Assembly (NCBI GenBank): GCA_964035015.1
Contig: OZ035997.1
Span: 16,873,967-16,937,966 of the forward strand
DNA length: 64,000 nucleotides
Direction of reading: 5' to 3'
Origin: Corallium rubrum
Taxonomy: Eukaryota > Cnidaria > Anthozoa > Scleralcyonacea > Coralliidae
The translations under genes and the position numbers were made by a program. Positions 1-10,489 of the stretch are shown here, in pieces. Below the pieces are notes generated by a model. The model was given only the letters and a program-made list of their open reading frames with translations. It had not been told where the DNA came from and did no database searches. Numbering within the stretch: position 1 is the stretch's first letter; each line of letters begins with the position of its first letter.

Positions 1-254
1 CGTGCAGCTCTGAGTCTGACGTACTAGGAAGATCATCATGCAAACAGCTGTCAATCGCAGGATCTTCGTTATCAACAACGGCAGTGCCAGTGGTGGAAGG
101 AATGGGCAACGTTATCTGTGATAATATAGAGTCATCTTCAATTTGAGCTTCAAGATCAAATTGATTAACTGTATCAGAAGAAGTACATGTAGAACAACTC
201 TGATTTAGCGGGTCATCCTTGGCTTCAGGCGTCATTGTCGTTGACGATTTCGGA
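1..254 (-). CDS. Unrecognised gene, internal exon (runs off the left edge)
   Basis: On the minus strand a good acceptor (pyrimidine-rich tract ending TTTTTCAG) precedes an exon open to the window edge in one frame (84 codons). The peptide is rich in Ser, Thr, Asp and Glu, for example DDPLNQSCSTCTSSD and EDDSILSQITLPIP, and looks disordered. I do not recognise it. The open frame needs two bases from the preceding exon. The nearest upstream exon (423-515) ends in phase 0, and that junction would stop after nine codons. A missed mini-exon, an alternative donor, or translation starting at the ATG inside this exon (about base 223) would each resolve this. Real exon likely; product unknown. Confidence 0.45.
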
Positions 255-422
255 CTGAAAAAGGAATCCGTATAAGCACGAGATTCGGCACATTAAACAA
301 CAAATACACTTTTTAATTCCCCCTTCAGTATTCCGTGCCTTGACTTGAGTCAGTAGCTACCTCTGGCGAGTCATTTATGAATTATCCTAATGGTACTATA
401 CTGACCACCACAATGTTCTTAC

Positions 423-515
423 CTCAGCATATCCGTAAGTTTGCGACACTTTGCTGCATCCTTTTAATTTGAGCAGAAACTCCTTCCTTTTCTTGATGAC
501 ATCTTTGCGCGGCAT
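423..515 (-). CDS. Candidate first coding exon of the left-edge gene
   Basis: The ATG at 515 opens 31 codons, MPRKDVIKKRKEF followed by LLKLKG, a very basic start, ending at a strong donor GAG|GTAAGA. It lies 168 bp upstream of the minus-strand exon at 1-254 and is probably the same gene. The phases of the two exons do not fit directly, so an unseen mini-exon or alternative splicing would be needed. I do not recognise the peptide. Confidence 0.35.
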
Positions 516-1025
516 GATGCACAAAAAAATCTCAAATAGAATCGTGTACAAAAAAGTAACACAATGGAAGCGAGAAAAGATAAAAACAGTGGCAATGAAG
601 TGATGAACCAAAGCGCGGTGATTTCGTGAGAATTTTATTTAAGTCAGTTATAAACAACCACATGTCTGTTTCCTGTTAATATGTCATCGCTATGCTTTTA
701 GCAAATATATTCTATAAATATATCCGTTTCATATGGCATCAAGAATTTTCCCACGCGCGGAAAATGGAATGTCGAAGCAATCTTAAATAAAAAAACTTAT
801 CCCAGTCTCCGCAAATATCTGTTACTTGGGTCATGGGAAGATAAGGAATATTATATATTTGCCTACATTTTGTTCATAACAATCCAGTTGAAAAAGGCAT
901 GCATGCTCTGCGCGCACGCGTTTTGTTTAATATCCAGGGCTTGGCTAAAAAAGGGCATTTCTTCGCCAAATTATTGGGGTAAATACCCCCTACCCCCCCC
1001 CCCCCCCCCGGTCGCGCCGGCCCTG
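516..1025. other. Non-coding stretch ending in the right end of a hAT-like MITE
   Basis: No coding signal is seen in 516-960. The segment 961-1025, ending in a poly-C run and then GGTCGCGCCGGCCCTG, resembles the right end of the hAT-like copy at 55038-55494 (same GGGGTAA, CCCC and poly-C order). It stops exactly where LINE sequence begins. No left end or target duplication was found. Confidence 0.35.
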
Positions 1026-2080
1026 GTCTCCTGTCACGTCAGGTGTACCCCAAGGTAGCATCTTAGGGCCATTGCTTTTTGTAATATTCATAAACGATTT
1101 GTCTGACAACATTTCATCTGGAACAAACTCAGCATTGTATGCGGATGATTCTAAAGTGTATAGAGTTATAAGATCAACTAGCGACTGCCTGTCCTTGCAA
1201 AAAGACCTGGACAATCTTGAAAAGTGGAGCGCTGAATCCAAGATGAAATGCAATACATCAAAATGCAAGTACTGTCCATAACAAGGAAACATAAGCCTGT
1301 AAAATATTCATACCACATCTATGGCAACGAACTATCCACCTGTAAGACTGAAAAAGACCTTGGAATTCTCGTGTCCAGTGACTTGAAATAGGGTCCCCAT
1401 ATCTTGAAAATAGTGGCAAAGGCAAACAAATTACTTGGCCTCCTTAAAAGAACGTGTCTCAAGATAACGAACACTCAAGTGGCAGAACGACTTTATACTT
1501 GACCCTGGTGAAGTCACAACTTGCTTATGCAACAGAGATTTGGTCCCCAAACAGCGCAAGCCTCTCGAGAAAGATTGAAGGCGTGCAGAGGCGAGCAACG
1601 TTGTGGATTTTGAAGAAACAACGCGGAGAGTTGTCATATGTAGAAAGATTAAGGCTTTCAAATATGATTCCACTTATGTATGACAGAGAAATTAGAGACT
1701 TAGTTTTTTACTATAAATGCAGGCATAACATCACAGACCTAAACATTTCTAAGTATACTCCCATCACTGTAAATAGGACACGTGCAGGCTCCTCCTCGCT
1801 TCTAAAAACACAATATTGTAAAACTAACACTTTCCAAGGATCGTATTTTATCAGAATTGTAAAACTGTGGAATCACATACTTAAGTCTGCCCCTTCTAAC
1901 TCCTTTAATAGTCTCTCTACTTTTAAGAATTATCTACACAAAACTTATCTTCAGTTAACTACTACACACTTTAATCCTGACATGCTTAGTTCCCACTCCA
2001 TAACTACGTGCATGTGAATGTATATATTGTTTAACGATATGTCTTCTTACCTTCTAAATCCCTCTATTCTCTTTTCGTTT

Positions 2081-2112
<32 letters not shown>

Positions 2113-2583
2113 GTAATTAATTAATTAATTAATTAATTAATTAATTAATTAATTAATTAATTAATTAATTAATTAATTAATTAATTAATTTATTAATTTA
2201 TTAATTAATTAATTAATTAATTAATTAATTAATTAATTAATTAATTAATTAATTAATTAATTAATTTATTTATTAATTAATTAATTTATTTATTTACTTA
2301 TTTATTTACTTATTTATTTATTTATTTATTTATTTATTATCTATCTATCTATCTTTAAAAAACCTTTAGCGTATGGATTTTATTGGTGAGCACCTTGCAT
2401 GGGACTCAGTCCCGTTTGTGTTTTATCCATTTTTGACATGTTAGAATTATTTCCTTTTTTTGCTTTTCTTTTACATCTTTTTTGTCCTGTTAACTTAGTC
2501 TGTTTGTACAAATGTATGTAAATATTGATTTATTTATTGTCAAAATAAAGCTGTTAAATTAAAAAAAAATTTAAAAAAATAAA
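1026..2583 (+). mobile_element. 5'-truncated CR1/L2-like LINE remnant
   Basis: A degraded non-LTR reverse transcriptase reads rightwards. Catalytic-core motifs GVPQGSILGPLLFVIFINDL and YADDSKVY (1027-1280) are followed by the C-terminal part, with SQLAYATEIWSPNSASLSRK and VQRRATLWIL (1454-2017). There is at least one frame change near 1280 and one stop near 1388, so it is inactive. A (TTAA/ATTT)n tract interrupts the 3' UTR. The 3' end has AATAAAGCTGTTAAATT followed by an A-rich tail. The 5' side is cut by, or abuts, a hAT-like end at 1025. The clade is judged from the core motifs only. Confidence 0.8.
2083..2353. repeat. (TTAA)n / (ATTT)n microsatellite
   Basis: About 270 bp of ATTT, then ATTA/TTAA, then ATTT, then CTAT repeats inside the 3' region of the LINE remnant. 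Confidence 0.95.
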
Positions 2584-2731
2584 TTAGAACGCTAGGACGT
2601 TGGCATGGTGCCTTTTCTTGGCCACTGTTTATATCTATTATATTTTTGAATGAAAATATGTCATTTGGTTCATCTCGCTGTGATTTCTTTTAATGTTGAC
2701 TTTGCATATTCTTTCGGTGTGTCAATATATG

Positions 2732-3359
2732 CAGGGGCGGATACAGAGGGGGGTGACTGGGTGACTAGTCACCCCCCTTCCCTGTCCCAACCAATACAGG
2801 ATTATACAGCGATACACTACTCGTGTGTAAAACGTGCATAAATTATATTGTATAACAATGCTTATTGATCCCGTTTGCAATAAGATTGGACATCTTGATA
2901 CGCTAATATCTTGTAAATTTGAAACCCCAATTTTAAAAAGTAATAATCACGATTATATAGACGTATTGTATACAATCTCAATCTGAAATCTGAATATACA
3001 TAGTAATTTTGGAACATAAACTTATAAAACATATCCCCATGAGTCCATGACAATGACGACATATGGTGTATTCATATATTTGGGTATTTTGTTTGGTAAT
3101 TTATATCCTTCAAAACTCTTTCAAACCCCCTCAAAATGCAGGAAATGCTATTTCAGAGACTCTAAAATTCAACATTTTCCGGGGAGTATGCCCCCGGAGC
3201 CCCCTGGACGTTTGTTGCACCTTCGGCGCTCCCCTGCCACCACGTAGTAAGTATTGCCTGCCCCCCCCCCCCCCTCGCGCGCCCTTGTTAAATATTTTGA
3301 AAGAAACAACTGAGTACCTTATAGTCACCCCCCTTGCAAAAATCCTGTATCCGCCACTG
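2732..3359 (+). mobile_element. hAT-like non-autonomous element, copy 1
   Basis: Left end CAGGGGCGGATACAG and right end CTGTATCCGCCACTG are inverted repeats. The 2840-3060 interior recurs in inverted orientation at 34240-34500. Segment 3138-3215 has a motif (AAATGC, AGAGACTCTA, then a GGGG-CATGCCCC-like palindrome) that also recurs in the hAT-like copies at 10360-10440 and 48168-48250. No clear 8-bp target duplication remains, suggesting an older copy. Confidence 0.65.
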
Positions 3360-3486
3360 ATATAACTACAGATGAACCTTAATTGCTAACTAATTTTCTG
3401 GGATGTTTTCTGATCTGTGTGTCATTAATACAACAAAAAACAGAAATTAGGGGGGGAGGGGGGAGTGAGGTTAAAAAATGCATATA

Positions 3487-4219
3487 AAGCGGGCGAGGGG
3501 TTGTTGCGTTCATGTATTTCTAGTAGCATAATAATTTCGCTGGACTACCACAGGTTTTGCACATTGTTGCTTGATCATGAAGCTAGTTTTGTTTTCTTAG
3601 AAGAAAATTTCATTTCTGTTCAGCAATGCACAGCCTTGTCAGTTTACAAACCTCGATCAGACTGCTGAATACAACATGTTGGTCATATAAATTGCCTCGT
3701 ATGAATATGAAATTGTCCAAAGACTATTTTAAGGAGGCTTTCAAAAACGTATCATCATTCCAACAACGTCTATAGTACATCACATTTCAAAATTGACAAC
3801 GATTCATAGTTAAAATACTTACTAAGCTTGTAAAAACTTCTATTCTTGAAATAAATATCTCGCTCCCTGAATGCTGCCATACCATTGACTAAAGGTGGAT
3901 TTCCATTCAGTGCATTTTGTCGCGCGATCGACTTTTCTCGATCGTTTTTTTGAAATGTGTGTATTCAACTAAAGCTAATGAAATGCGTTCCGCTTGACAA
4001 CCCACAATTCAAAAGAAAGCGATCGCAAAAAGTCGAATGGGGGGTTAAAATGCACTTAATGGAAATCCACCTTTACATGACCTACTTCGTTTACAATTTT
4101 GGCTTCCGTGGTTTGTCGTGAGTCAATCGTTGAATTCTGCGTTTTTACTAGCTCCGAAGGCATTCTATTGTTACACTAGAAATACATGAACGCAATTTGC
4201 AACAACCCCTCGCCCGCTT
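3487..4219. mobile_element. TA-type MITE with long terminal inverted repeats
   Basis: The left end AAGCGGGCGAGGGGTTGTTG is repeated in inverse at 4185-4219, and the outer bases on both sides are TA. The inversion extends to a GTTCATGTATTTCTAGT segment on each arm. A single matching end lies at 51300-51345. No open reading frame. A second MITE (3892-4073) is nested in it. Confidence 0.75.
3892..4073. mobile_element. Nested TA-type MITE
   Basis: A 182-bp palindromic element with ends AAGGTGGATTTCCATT, flanked by TA on both sides and inserted in the 3487-4219 element. The interior has CGATCG-rich inverted segments. Confidence 0.7.
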
Positions 4220-4234
4220 TTAATACATAATTTT

Positions 4235-4615
4235 GGGGAGCACGGGTGGCGTGTGCTGTTAGCGCGCTGCCTCTCACCAATAGTTAAGCCCGGTTAGACG
4301 GGATTAGTACTTGGATGGGTGACCGCTTGGGAATGACCCCGTTGTCCGGCTTGGACTCATGTGAGTAGAGTTTGTAGTTGATCTCTCCTGTGCTTCGAGG
4401 GTTTTTCGCCGGGTTCTCCGGTTTTCCTCCCTCCATAAAATCAACACCTAACATCTCAGCTGTGATCCGTGGTCTGAACTGTGTCGTTGGCGGCTGCTTC
4501 GAGCGCCTTGATATGCCTCGACACGGCCACGTTGATCTGCGTCCTTTGCAATTCAGCCACTGGCTGCAAGTAAGGATGATTAGCCCCCAGTCCTTACTTA
4601 CTTACCTTACTTACC
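4235..4615 (+). mobile_element. SINE with tRNA-like head and 5S rRNA-like segment
   Basis: The head (4237-4275, GAGCACGGGTGGCGTGTGCT) is tRNA-like. It is followed by AGTACTTGGATGGGTGACCG near 4306, which matches the internal promoter C box and 3' half of animal 5S rRNA. A conserved central domain follows (GAGGGTTTTTCGCCGGGTTC, then TCCGGTTTTCC). The tail is a (TTAC)n run. It is a retroposed RNA-polymerase-III element, not a functional 5S gene, because the 5' half of 5S is absent. Confidence 0.7.
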
Positions 4616-4639
4616 AATTAGTTTTTCTTAATATATTAT

Positions 4640-6510
4640 AACACCCCCCTGTCTCATGCATGTCTTACAATAGCACCTGTCATCGAACCGAATTGGTAAA
4701 TATAGCACAGTAAAATCGGACAGTCAAGATGAAGCAAAAAAATCCCCAAATCTTTATTCGAAAATATACAAACGACTAAAAAAAATGTGTCAAGTTCTCG
4801 TCGTCCGACTCACTGCATGGCATTCTCAGCGACATACGGCAAAAGCAAACGATAATCACAAAGACTAAAGTGGCTAATTGTTTCAACTACATGAATTGCA
4901 AAGTTAAACAAAAAGGAAAACTTAATTTACGCTCTGTATGAATGTAAAATAATATTCTGTTTACATGGACGAGTGCCAAAGTGATCTTAATTTAGATTTT
5001 ACAAGCATTTAAATGGCTTCCTTGTCTGTTTCACAATGACAGAAAAACCAACGTATTAAAATTAATAGCTCGAAAACTACAAGTATAATAGAACTAAAAA
5101 CAAACCAGTACAATCAGATTGCCATGAAAAAGTAACAGGTAAGGTTTCAGTCCAAAATAAGGAAAAAACAGCGGCGAAAATTGACAAAGTTCATATCAAT
5201 AATCAAAAGAGTATGTTGTTAATATTAAACGTCAAAGTCAAAAACACTAGAAAACACGTCGAAAACACCAGAGAAAACAAATTAGCGAATCTATTCAAGA
5301 GATTGAATACCAGAAATAAGAGAAAACAAAAATATGGCAGTATAAATAGACTTTTTGATTAATCAAACGGCAAATTTCCATTCAAAAAGAGATAACAGTG
5401 GTCAAAAAAAAAAAGAAAACATATATACCACGTCCTAAAAGATTGGCGTCTTCAGCAAAACACTTAAACACAGCAAAAACCCTCAACGTAATAAAATTGA
5501 TATCTCTCAAGATGAAACAAAAGGGAAACTTTCATTCGAAAATATATTTTCAGTGGTCGAGAAAATATAAAAAACTTAAGCTTACCTTTTAATAGTGACT
5601 TAGTACGGACGTTTTATACCTTCGAGTTTATTCTTGCTGCTCTCTTTTAGTTTCCATTTTACTCACAATAAACAGGTTTTCCTCAGTTTTTCTTTCCGTT
5701 ACTTCGAAAGAGAAGTAACGTATATTACTGAAGAGAGAGCGGCTGAACACAGGCTACAATCCGATAGCGAAGGCCGTTACAGCTTATTTGGTCGTCCTAA
5801 ATTTATCGAAGGGAAATACACAGCACGTGTTTTGATATTAACTTATTACTTACGAGTATTAATTTAATCTGTTTTCTGTCATTCAAAATAAACATGTGCT
5901 TGTATTGGTGAGTAAAATTGGTCGAATAAAGCTAGGACAAAGCTAAATTACAGTATATTACAATATACAAAAAGTGGCTTTCTTTATTCCCGTCCAGAGA
6001 TTCTTCGTCAACAATAAATGATTTCGCAATATTAAAAGACGGTTTATTTTGCTATCGTGATCAGTAAATGATTTTAAATGTTGACTTTCCGGCTTCATAT
6101 TGTTACCAGACCCCCCAAATTTTTACGGCGCAACTTGAACATCCTACCAAGGACTAAATATATAAATATTCAAATCACTCAAAATCCCCTCCTTGCTTTT
6201 TCTACACGCGTGTAAAATGGACTCCACGCGTGTCGAGATTAGCACCCTCACCCGGGCTCCGGGCCTTCGGCCCTACGCCCGGGCTCGGGGATTAACTTAA
6301 CTTAACAGCGCGACAAGATTTTGCAAGTTTTTAATGGCTACCATACATCCATGTTTCCCAGCGCCGACAGAAAAACCAAACGTAACAAAATTAATAGGCC
6401 GAAAATTATATAAACATCAAAGAGATATAAAAACAAGCCCTTAAAACCAGTAGAATCGGATTGCTGAGAAGAAGTGACAGGCAAAGTCTCCTAGCAAACC
6501 GTAATTAGAT
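4640..6510. repeat. Dispersed AT-rich repeat, two degraded copies
   Basis: Segment 5040-5165 is similar to 6366-6495 and to 51610-51770 (shared order: TTAAAATTAATAGC, AAAAACAA, CAGTAGAATCGGATTG, then AACAGGYAAAG). Segment 6195-6300 carries TTTCTACACGCGTGTAAA and a CCGGGC/GGGCCTTCGGCCC hairpin, also found at 52378-52475. No open frame of note; a short open frame at 5634-5867 is unrecognised. Confidence 0.5.
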
Positions 6511-7033
6511 GCCTTTCTGCAAATAAATTACTTATTACTCGCTTGTCTCGTTTACACTTTATGTCTGTTTTAACTAGGCCTTTAGTGTAGTAGATTGTTT
6601 GTACGATTATTATGGCAAAATGGTAAATGATATCAGGCCGCGAAAATGTCAAGAGTTTGAATTAAAGCAGTTCTATTAACGACAAAGATTTTAATTTGGA
6701 CTACATTGTTGCTTAGTTTGCATACAGTAAGTATATATGGAAGTCCGAAGACAAAAGAAAATTGCGTGGGATTCCGAGCCAAGCCGTGACTAACACAAAG
6801 CAAAAAGCAATTATTACGTTTGTAATCAACAACGAGTTAGTGGGGTAGCGTCATTTTAATCGACGAGCATTTTCGAAAACATTTTTGATTCTGGATAGTA
6901 GTCAGTTATTTCTGAGGTCAAGATGCTTGTTATTGAATATATATACCTATTTTCATCGGGACAAATTCAATTATAGTAAACCTGTATGTTAATTTATGTT
7001 TCTGTTTATATTTATGTTAATTTGTGTTTCTAG
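6511..7033. other. Intergenic or first-intron sequence of the CCDC82-like gene
   Basis: No coding signal. It ends in a splice acceptor TTGTGTTTCTAG at 7033. That implies a non-coding first exon further upstream, which I cannot place. Confidence 0.4.
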
Positions 7034-7048
7034 ACTACAATTTATAAG

Positions 7049-7075
7049 ATGCATGGACCAGATCAAATATTCTAA
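7049..7075 (+). promoter_or_regulatory. Upstream ORF in the 5' UTR of the CCDC82-like gene
   Basis: Between the acceptor at 7033 and the main start at 7087 there is a nine-codon ATG...TAA reading frame in a different frame. Short uORFs this close to the main ATG often reduce translation; that effect here is inference. Confidence 0.4.
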
Positions 7076-7086
7076 TCAATTTAAGG

Positions 7087-7435
7087 ATGAGCAACGAAGA
7101 GTCCTTAGCGCTCATCGACGAACAGAAGAAACGGCTTCAACATCAGATCGAGACGCCAAGAGACGTTGTGAGTAACTTCATGGACAGTTGGTCTGACGAT
7201 GAGAAACATCGATTTAATAAAGATTGGGGAAACGATGATTTCTTATGTTCAGACGAGGAAAGTTTATCTAATTTTGAGCAACCAGATGATTTCCTGGCAA
7301 CCGATTGTCAAGTTGGCAAAGGGAGCAAAAGAAAACAAGGCGATGCGACTCCTCCGAGACAGCCGCTAAATCCTGATGAACATTTGAATAACACATCAGC
7401 CGAGCAAATCAACATCGCCGAATGCTTGACGACAG
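7087..7435 (+). CDS. CCDC82: CCDC82-like protein, exon 1
   Basis: The first ATG of the main frame starts MSNEESLALIDEQKKRLQHQ, and 116 codons run to the donor ACAG|GTATTT (phase 1). The segment is charged and acidic, with SDEESLSNFEQPDDF near residue 57, then a basic KGSKRKQG patch near residue 77 and a proline-containing linker. The single leftover G joins AT of exon 2 to give Asp. No earlier in-frame ATG follows the upstream acceptor, which supports this start. The CCDC82 name rests on the C-terminal domain in exon 3. The N-terminal half shows only the acidic, low-complexity character I would expect and is not alignable by eye. Confidence 0.7.
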
Positions 7436-7642
7436 GTATTTGTTTTAATATCCGATTGTTTAAACAAGTCGGTGGAGAGACTGGCTATAAATCTAAACTC
7501 GTAGAGGAATCGGCTGAATACCAAGAAGATGGAGATATACTGCGAATTACAAGCCCTTGTATAAGCCCTTGTATAAGAACTCGTATTAGTCCAACCCAGG
7601 GACTTATATATAATATACCCTCTATTTCTACAGTATATCTAA

Positions 7643-8624
7643 GGCCTGGTTTAGACGTCGAAGTTCCGTCGCATTTAATTCGTCGAATTTAATGCGACGA
7701 TTATGCGACAGAAGTGGCACAGTTCGGTTTAGACGTCGAATTTAATGTGTCGCATTTAATGTTACGGTTGAAATTTAACGCCAAATAGCTCTTAACGTTG
7801 GTGTTTCGAGTTTCGAATTACCGCTCCAATTTGCATGGCACCCAGCTTTTACGAGAAACGTCATGTTTTTATCTTCATGATCAAGTGAGTTTATCAAAAA
7901 GCTAAAACACAAAGAAGACCTTCAGATACTCTCTGTGTTTCAACATGTGTTGTTAAACCTAGGCGTTGATCGCCTGTTTGTCGTTAGTGGAATTGGAATG
8001 TATAAGCTTTCGCTTAAAGCTCTCTCATTCTTAAAACTCGATTAATGTGTTGCTTTCGGCTGGTTCGACAGTTTTCTTCAGCCGAAAACTCCAATACCTT
8101 TAGCAAGTAACCCTTTATTGCCACCCAACTTCATACTAATTGTTTTCGTCCGTCACAAAACATTCTGGACGATAAAAACAAGTACGCCATGTTGAAAATG
8201 ATCTTCGTGGGGCCCACGAACTGTAAAATTGTTGGGTATTGAGGAATATTGTAGGATAGAAAAAGTGATTATACTAATTTATGCATTGTATTCGACTGCA
8301 TTTTATGGGTAATAAGTCCATGTCCAATATGCACGAATTTATTGGTTAGGATTAGGGGGTGTGTTGGGGTAAGGCTTTCATGAAGTACTCAGGTTATTTT
8401 GGACATGAACTTACAAGTATTTTATGCGACGTCTAAATCAACGTCGCATTTCCGTCGAATTATGCGACACAGCTCGTCGCATAATTCGACAGCGTCGAAA
8501 GCGTCGAATTAAATGCGACGCGTCGAATAAAATCAGTTTAGACGTTGCATTTCCGTCGGATAAAATTGGTCGCATTAAATGCGACGAATTAAATGCGACG
8601 GAACTTCGACGTCTGAACCAGGTC
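7643..8624. mobile_element. Harbinger-like non-autonomous DNA transposon
   Basis: The inverted ends share CCTGGTTTAGACGTCGAAGT (left) with a near-identical right arm, and both sides carry a TAA target duplication (7640-7642, 8625-8627), as in PIF/Harbinger elements. The arms are filled with permuted GTCGCATTTAAT and CGACGAATTAAATGCGAC motifs; the right arm is longer (8422-8624). No transposase is encoded. Confidence 0.75.
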
Positions 8625-8627
8625 TAA

Positions 8628-8889
<262 letters not shown>

Positions 8890-9073
8890 TGGTCAACTGC
8901 AGCAACAGAGAGTACCAGCCAAACTCCGGGCTGACACACTTTTGGCAAACCGTTCTCCATGTCCTTGGGTCATCCGGGTCATACAGTCTCTCCACTGCAG
9001 TCACATAGTGAAGCAGTAGGTTACGTTTGAACTCTGTCAACACGACTTCATTTAATCTTAATTGAGCCGGTAA

Positions 9074-10489
9074 CAGGGGCGGATTTAGCGTAAGTCAAAC
9101 GAGTCAAGCGACTGATGTAATGTTTTTGCGAGCATAAAAAGTTCCGACTCTACCTCCAGCAGACGCTGTAAAAATGGCGCAATCACACCCGCTAATCAGG
9201 CCACAGATCAGGCTATGTTTCGTCGAAAGTTCGCCCGCGGGGTCTTTTTTCGGGAGCGCCGGAGAGATGACCCTGGGTACTTCTATACCGATCTGCTACC
9301 TGCTAGATTGGGATGCTGGGCATGGGTTCAGTGGCAGGCAGAGGTTGCGGGTTTGACTAACTTTCCCAGCAATTCGATTGGCTGCAACTGAATGTGACGT
9401 CAATTTGACTAACTTGCCATGAATGTGACGTCAATTTGACTAACTTGCCTTAAATATGATTGGCTAATGCGTGATGCTAATGAATTCTGACTACCTTGAC
9501 TAAAGTGCCTGATCGGTGAAGATAATGAATTCATCCACGCCAAGTCTGTCCTTTGATCCTGAGCTTTGATCGGTCATGGCTTCGCCTTCGGTAAGCTTTT
9601 TCGAACGAGTATCATCTGCTCTTCAGAGTAACGACGATCGTTTGCTGCAACATATCAATGATGATATATCATCTAGATTGAGCAGCCAGCAGATGGTTTC
9701 TTCTGTGGAGCATTTAATAGACGCGATTGGAAGCATAATTTTCGAGTCATTTATTTTATTCCCCCACTGCTGTAAGGTAAGACTGGTAAGTTAAGGTCGT
9801 CTTCTTTCATTTCAAATCTACAAACAGTCTAGTGTCGAATGTATGTGTTTTGTCCAGTCTCAGTATCGTATTATTTATTATTTTGCGTCCCAGTGAAGTC
9901 TGAGTTCAGAGTTCAGACATATATTTGTCAGTAGGCTGCATTAGCATATTTCACGCTTGCCAGGAGCTTTTATATGAATTTGAAACTCAAAGGATCAAAT
10001 GATCCTTAAGTTCAACGTTAAATTGGATCTTTCTTTTCATGATTTTGAAATGAATACTGTTTTCAACGTATTGTTAGTCTCGCTATCTTGCTCTGATGAG
10101 ATATATTTTAACGGCGAAATATGAGATATGATCTCAGTCGGTAGATGACAATTTTATTAAATTAATCTTTGAGACAATGAATAATTGCACGGGTGTTCGC
10201 TCCTGTCTCTAGTTAGCTTTGTAAATATATAATTCTGTATAATTTTCTCAATAAAGTTTAAGAAACATCCAATTTGGACAAAATATTTTGCAATAATGAT
10301 AAAATGTGGCATTAAAAATATGTTTTGAAAGTTTCAAAATGTTGCTCAAATGTGCTGTCGGATCGCGGGAAATGCCATTTTAGAGACCCCAATTTCAAAA
10401 AACTTTCGGGGGGGGCATGCCCCCGCAACCCCCTAGATCGGTGGACCATAAGTTTGACTGACATTTTCAAAATCCTAAATCCGCCCCTG
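9074..10489. mobile_element. hAT-like non-autonomous element, copy 2
   Basis: Ends CAGGGGCGGATTTA and TAAATCCGCCCCTG form inverted repeats. The target duplication is CCGGTAA on both sides (9067-9073, 10490-10496), with LINE sequence continuing outside it. It is 1416 bp long and encodes no transposase. A 67-codon ATG-led frame (9576-9776) ends at a donor-like AAG|GTAAGA and looks like a captured first exon. The right part has the AAATGCCATTTTAGAGAC and GGGCATGCCCC motifs shared with other copies. Confidence 0.8.

Noticed and set aside
4290-4345. Functional 5S rRNA gene
   Set aside because: Only the 3' half of 5S is present and it sits inside a SINE with central domain and tail.
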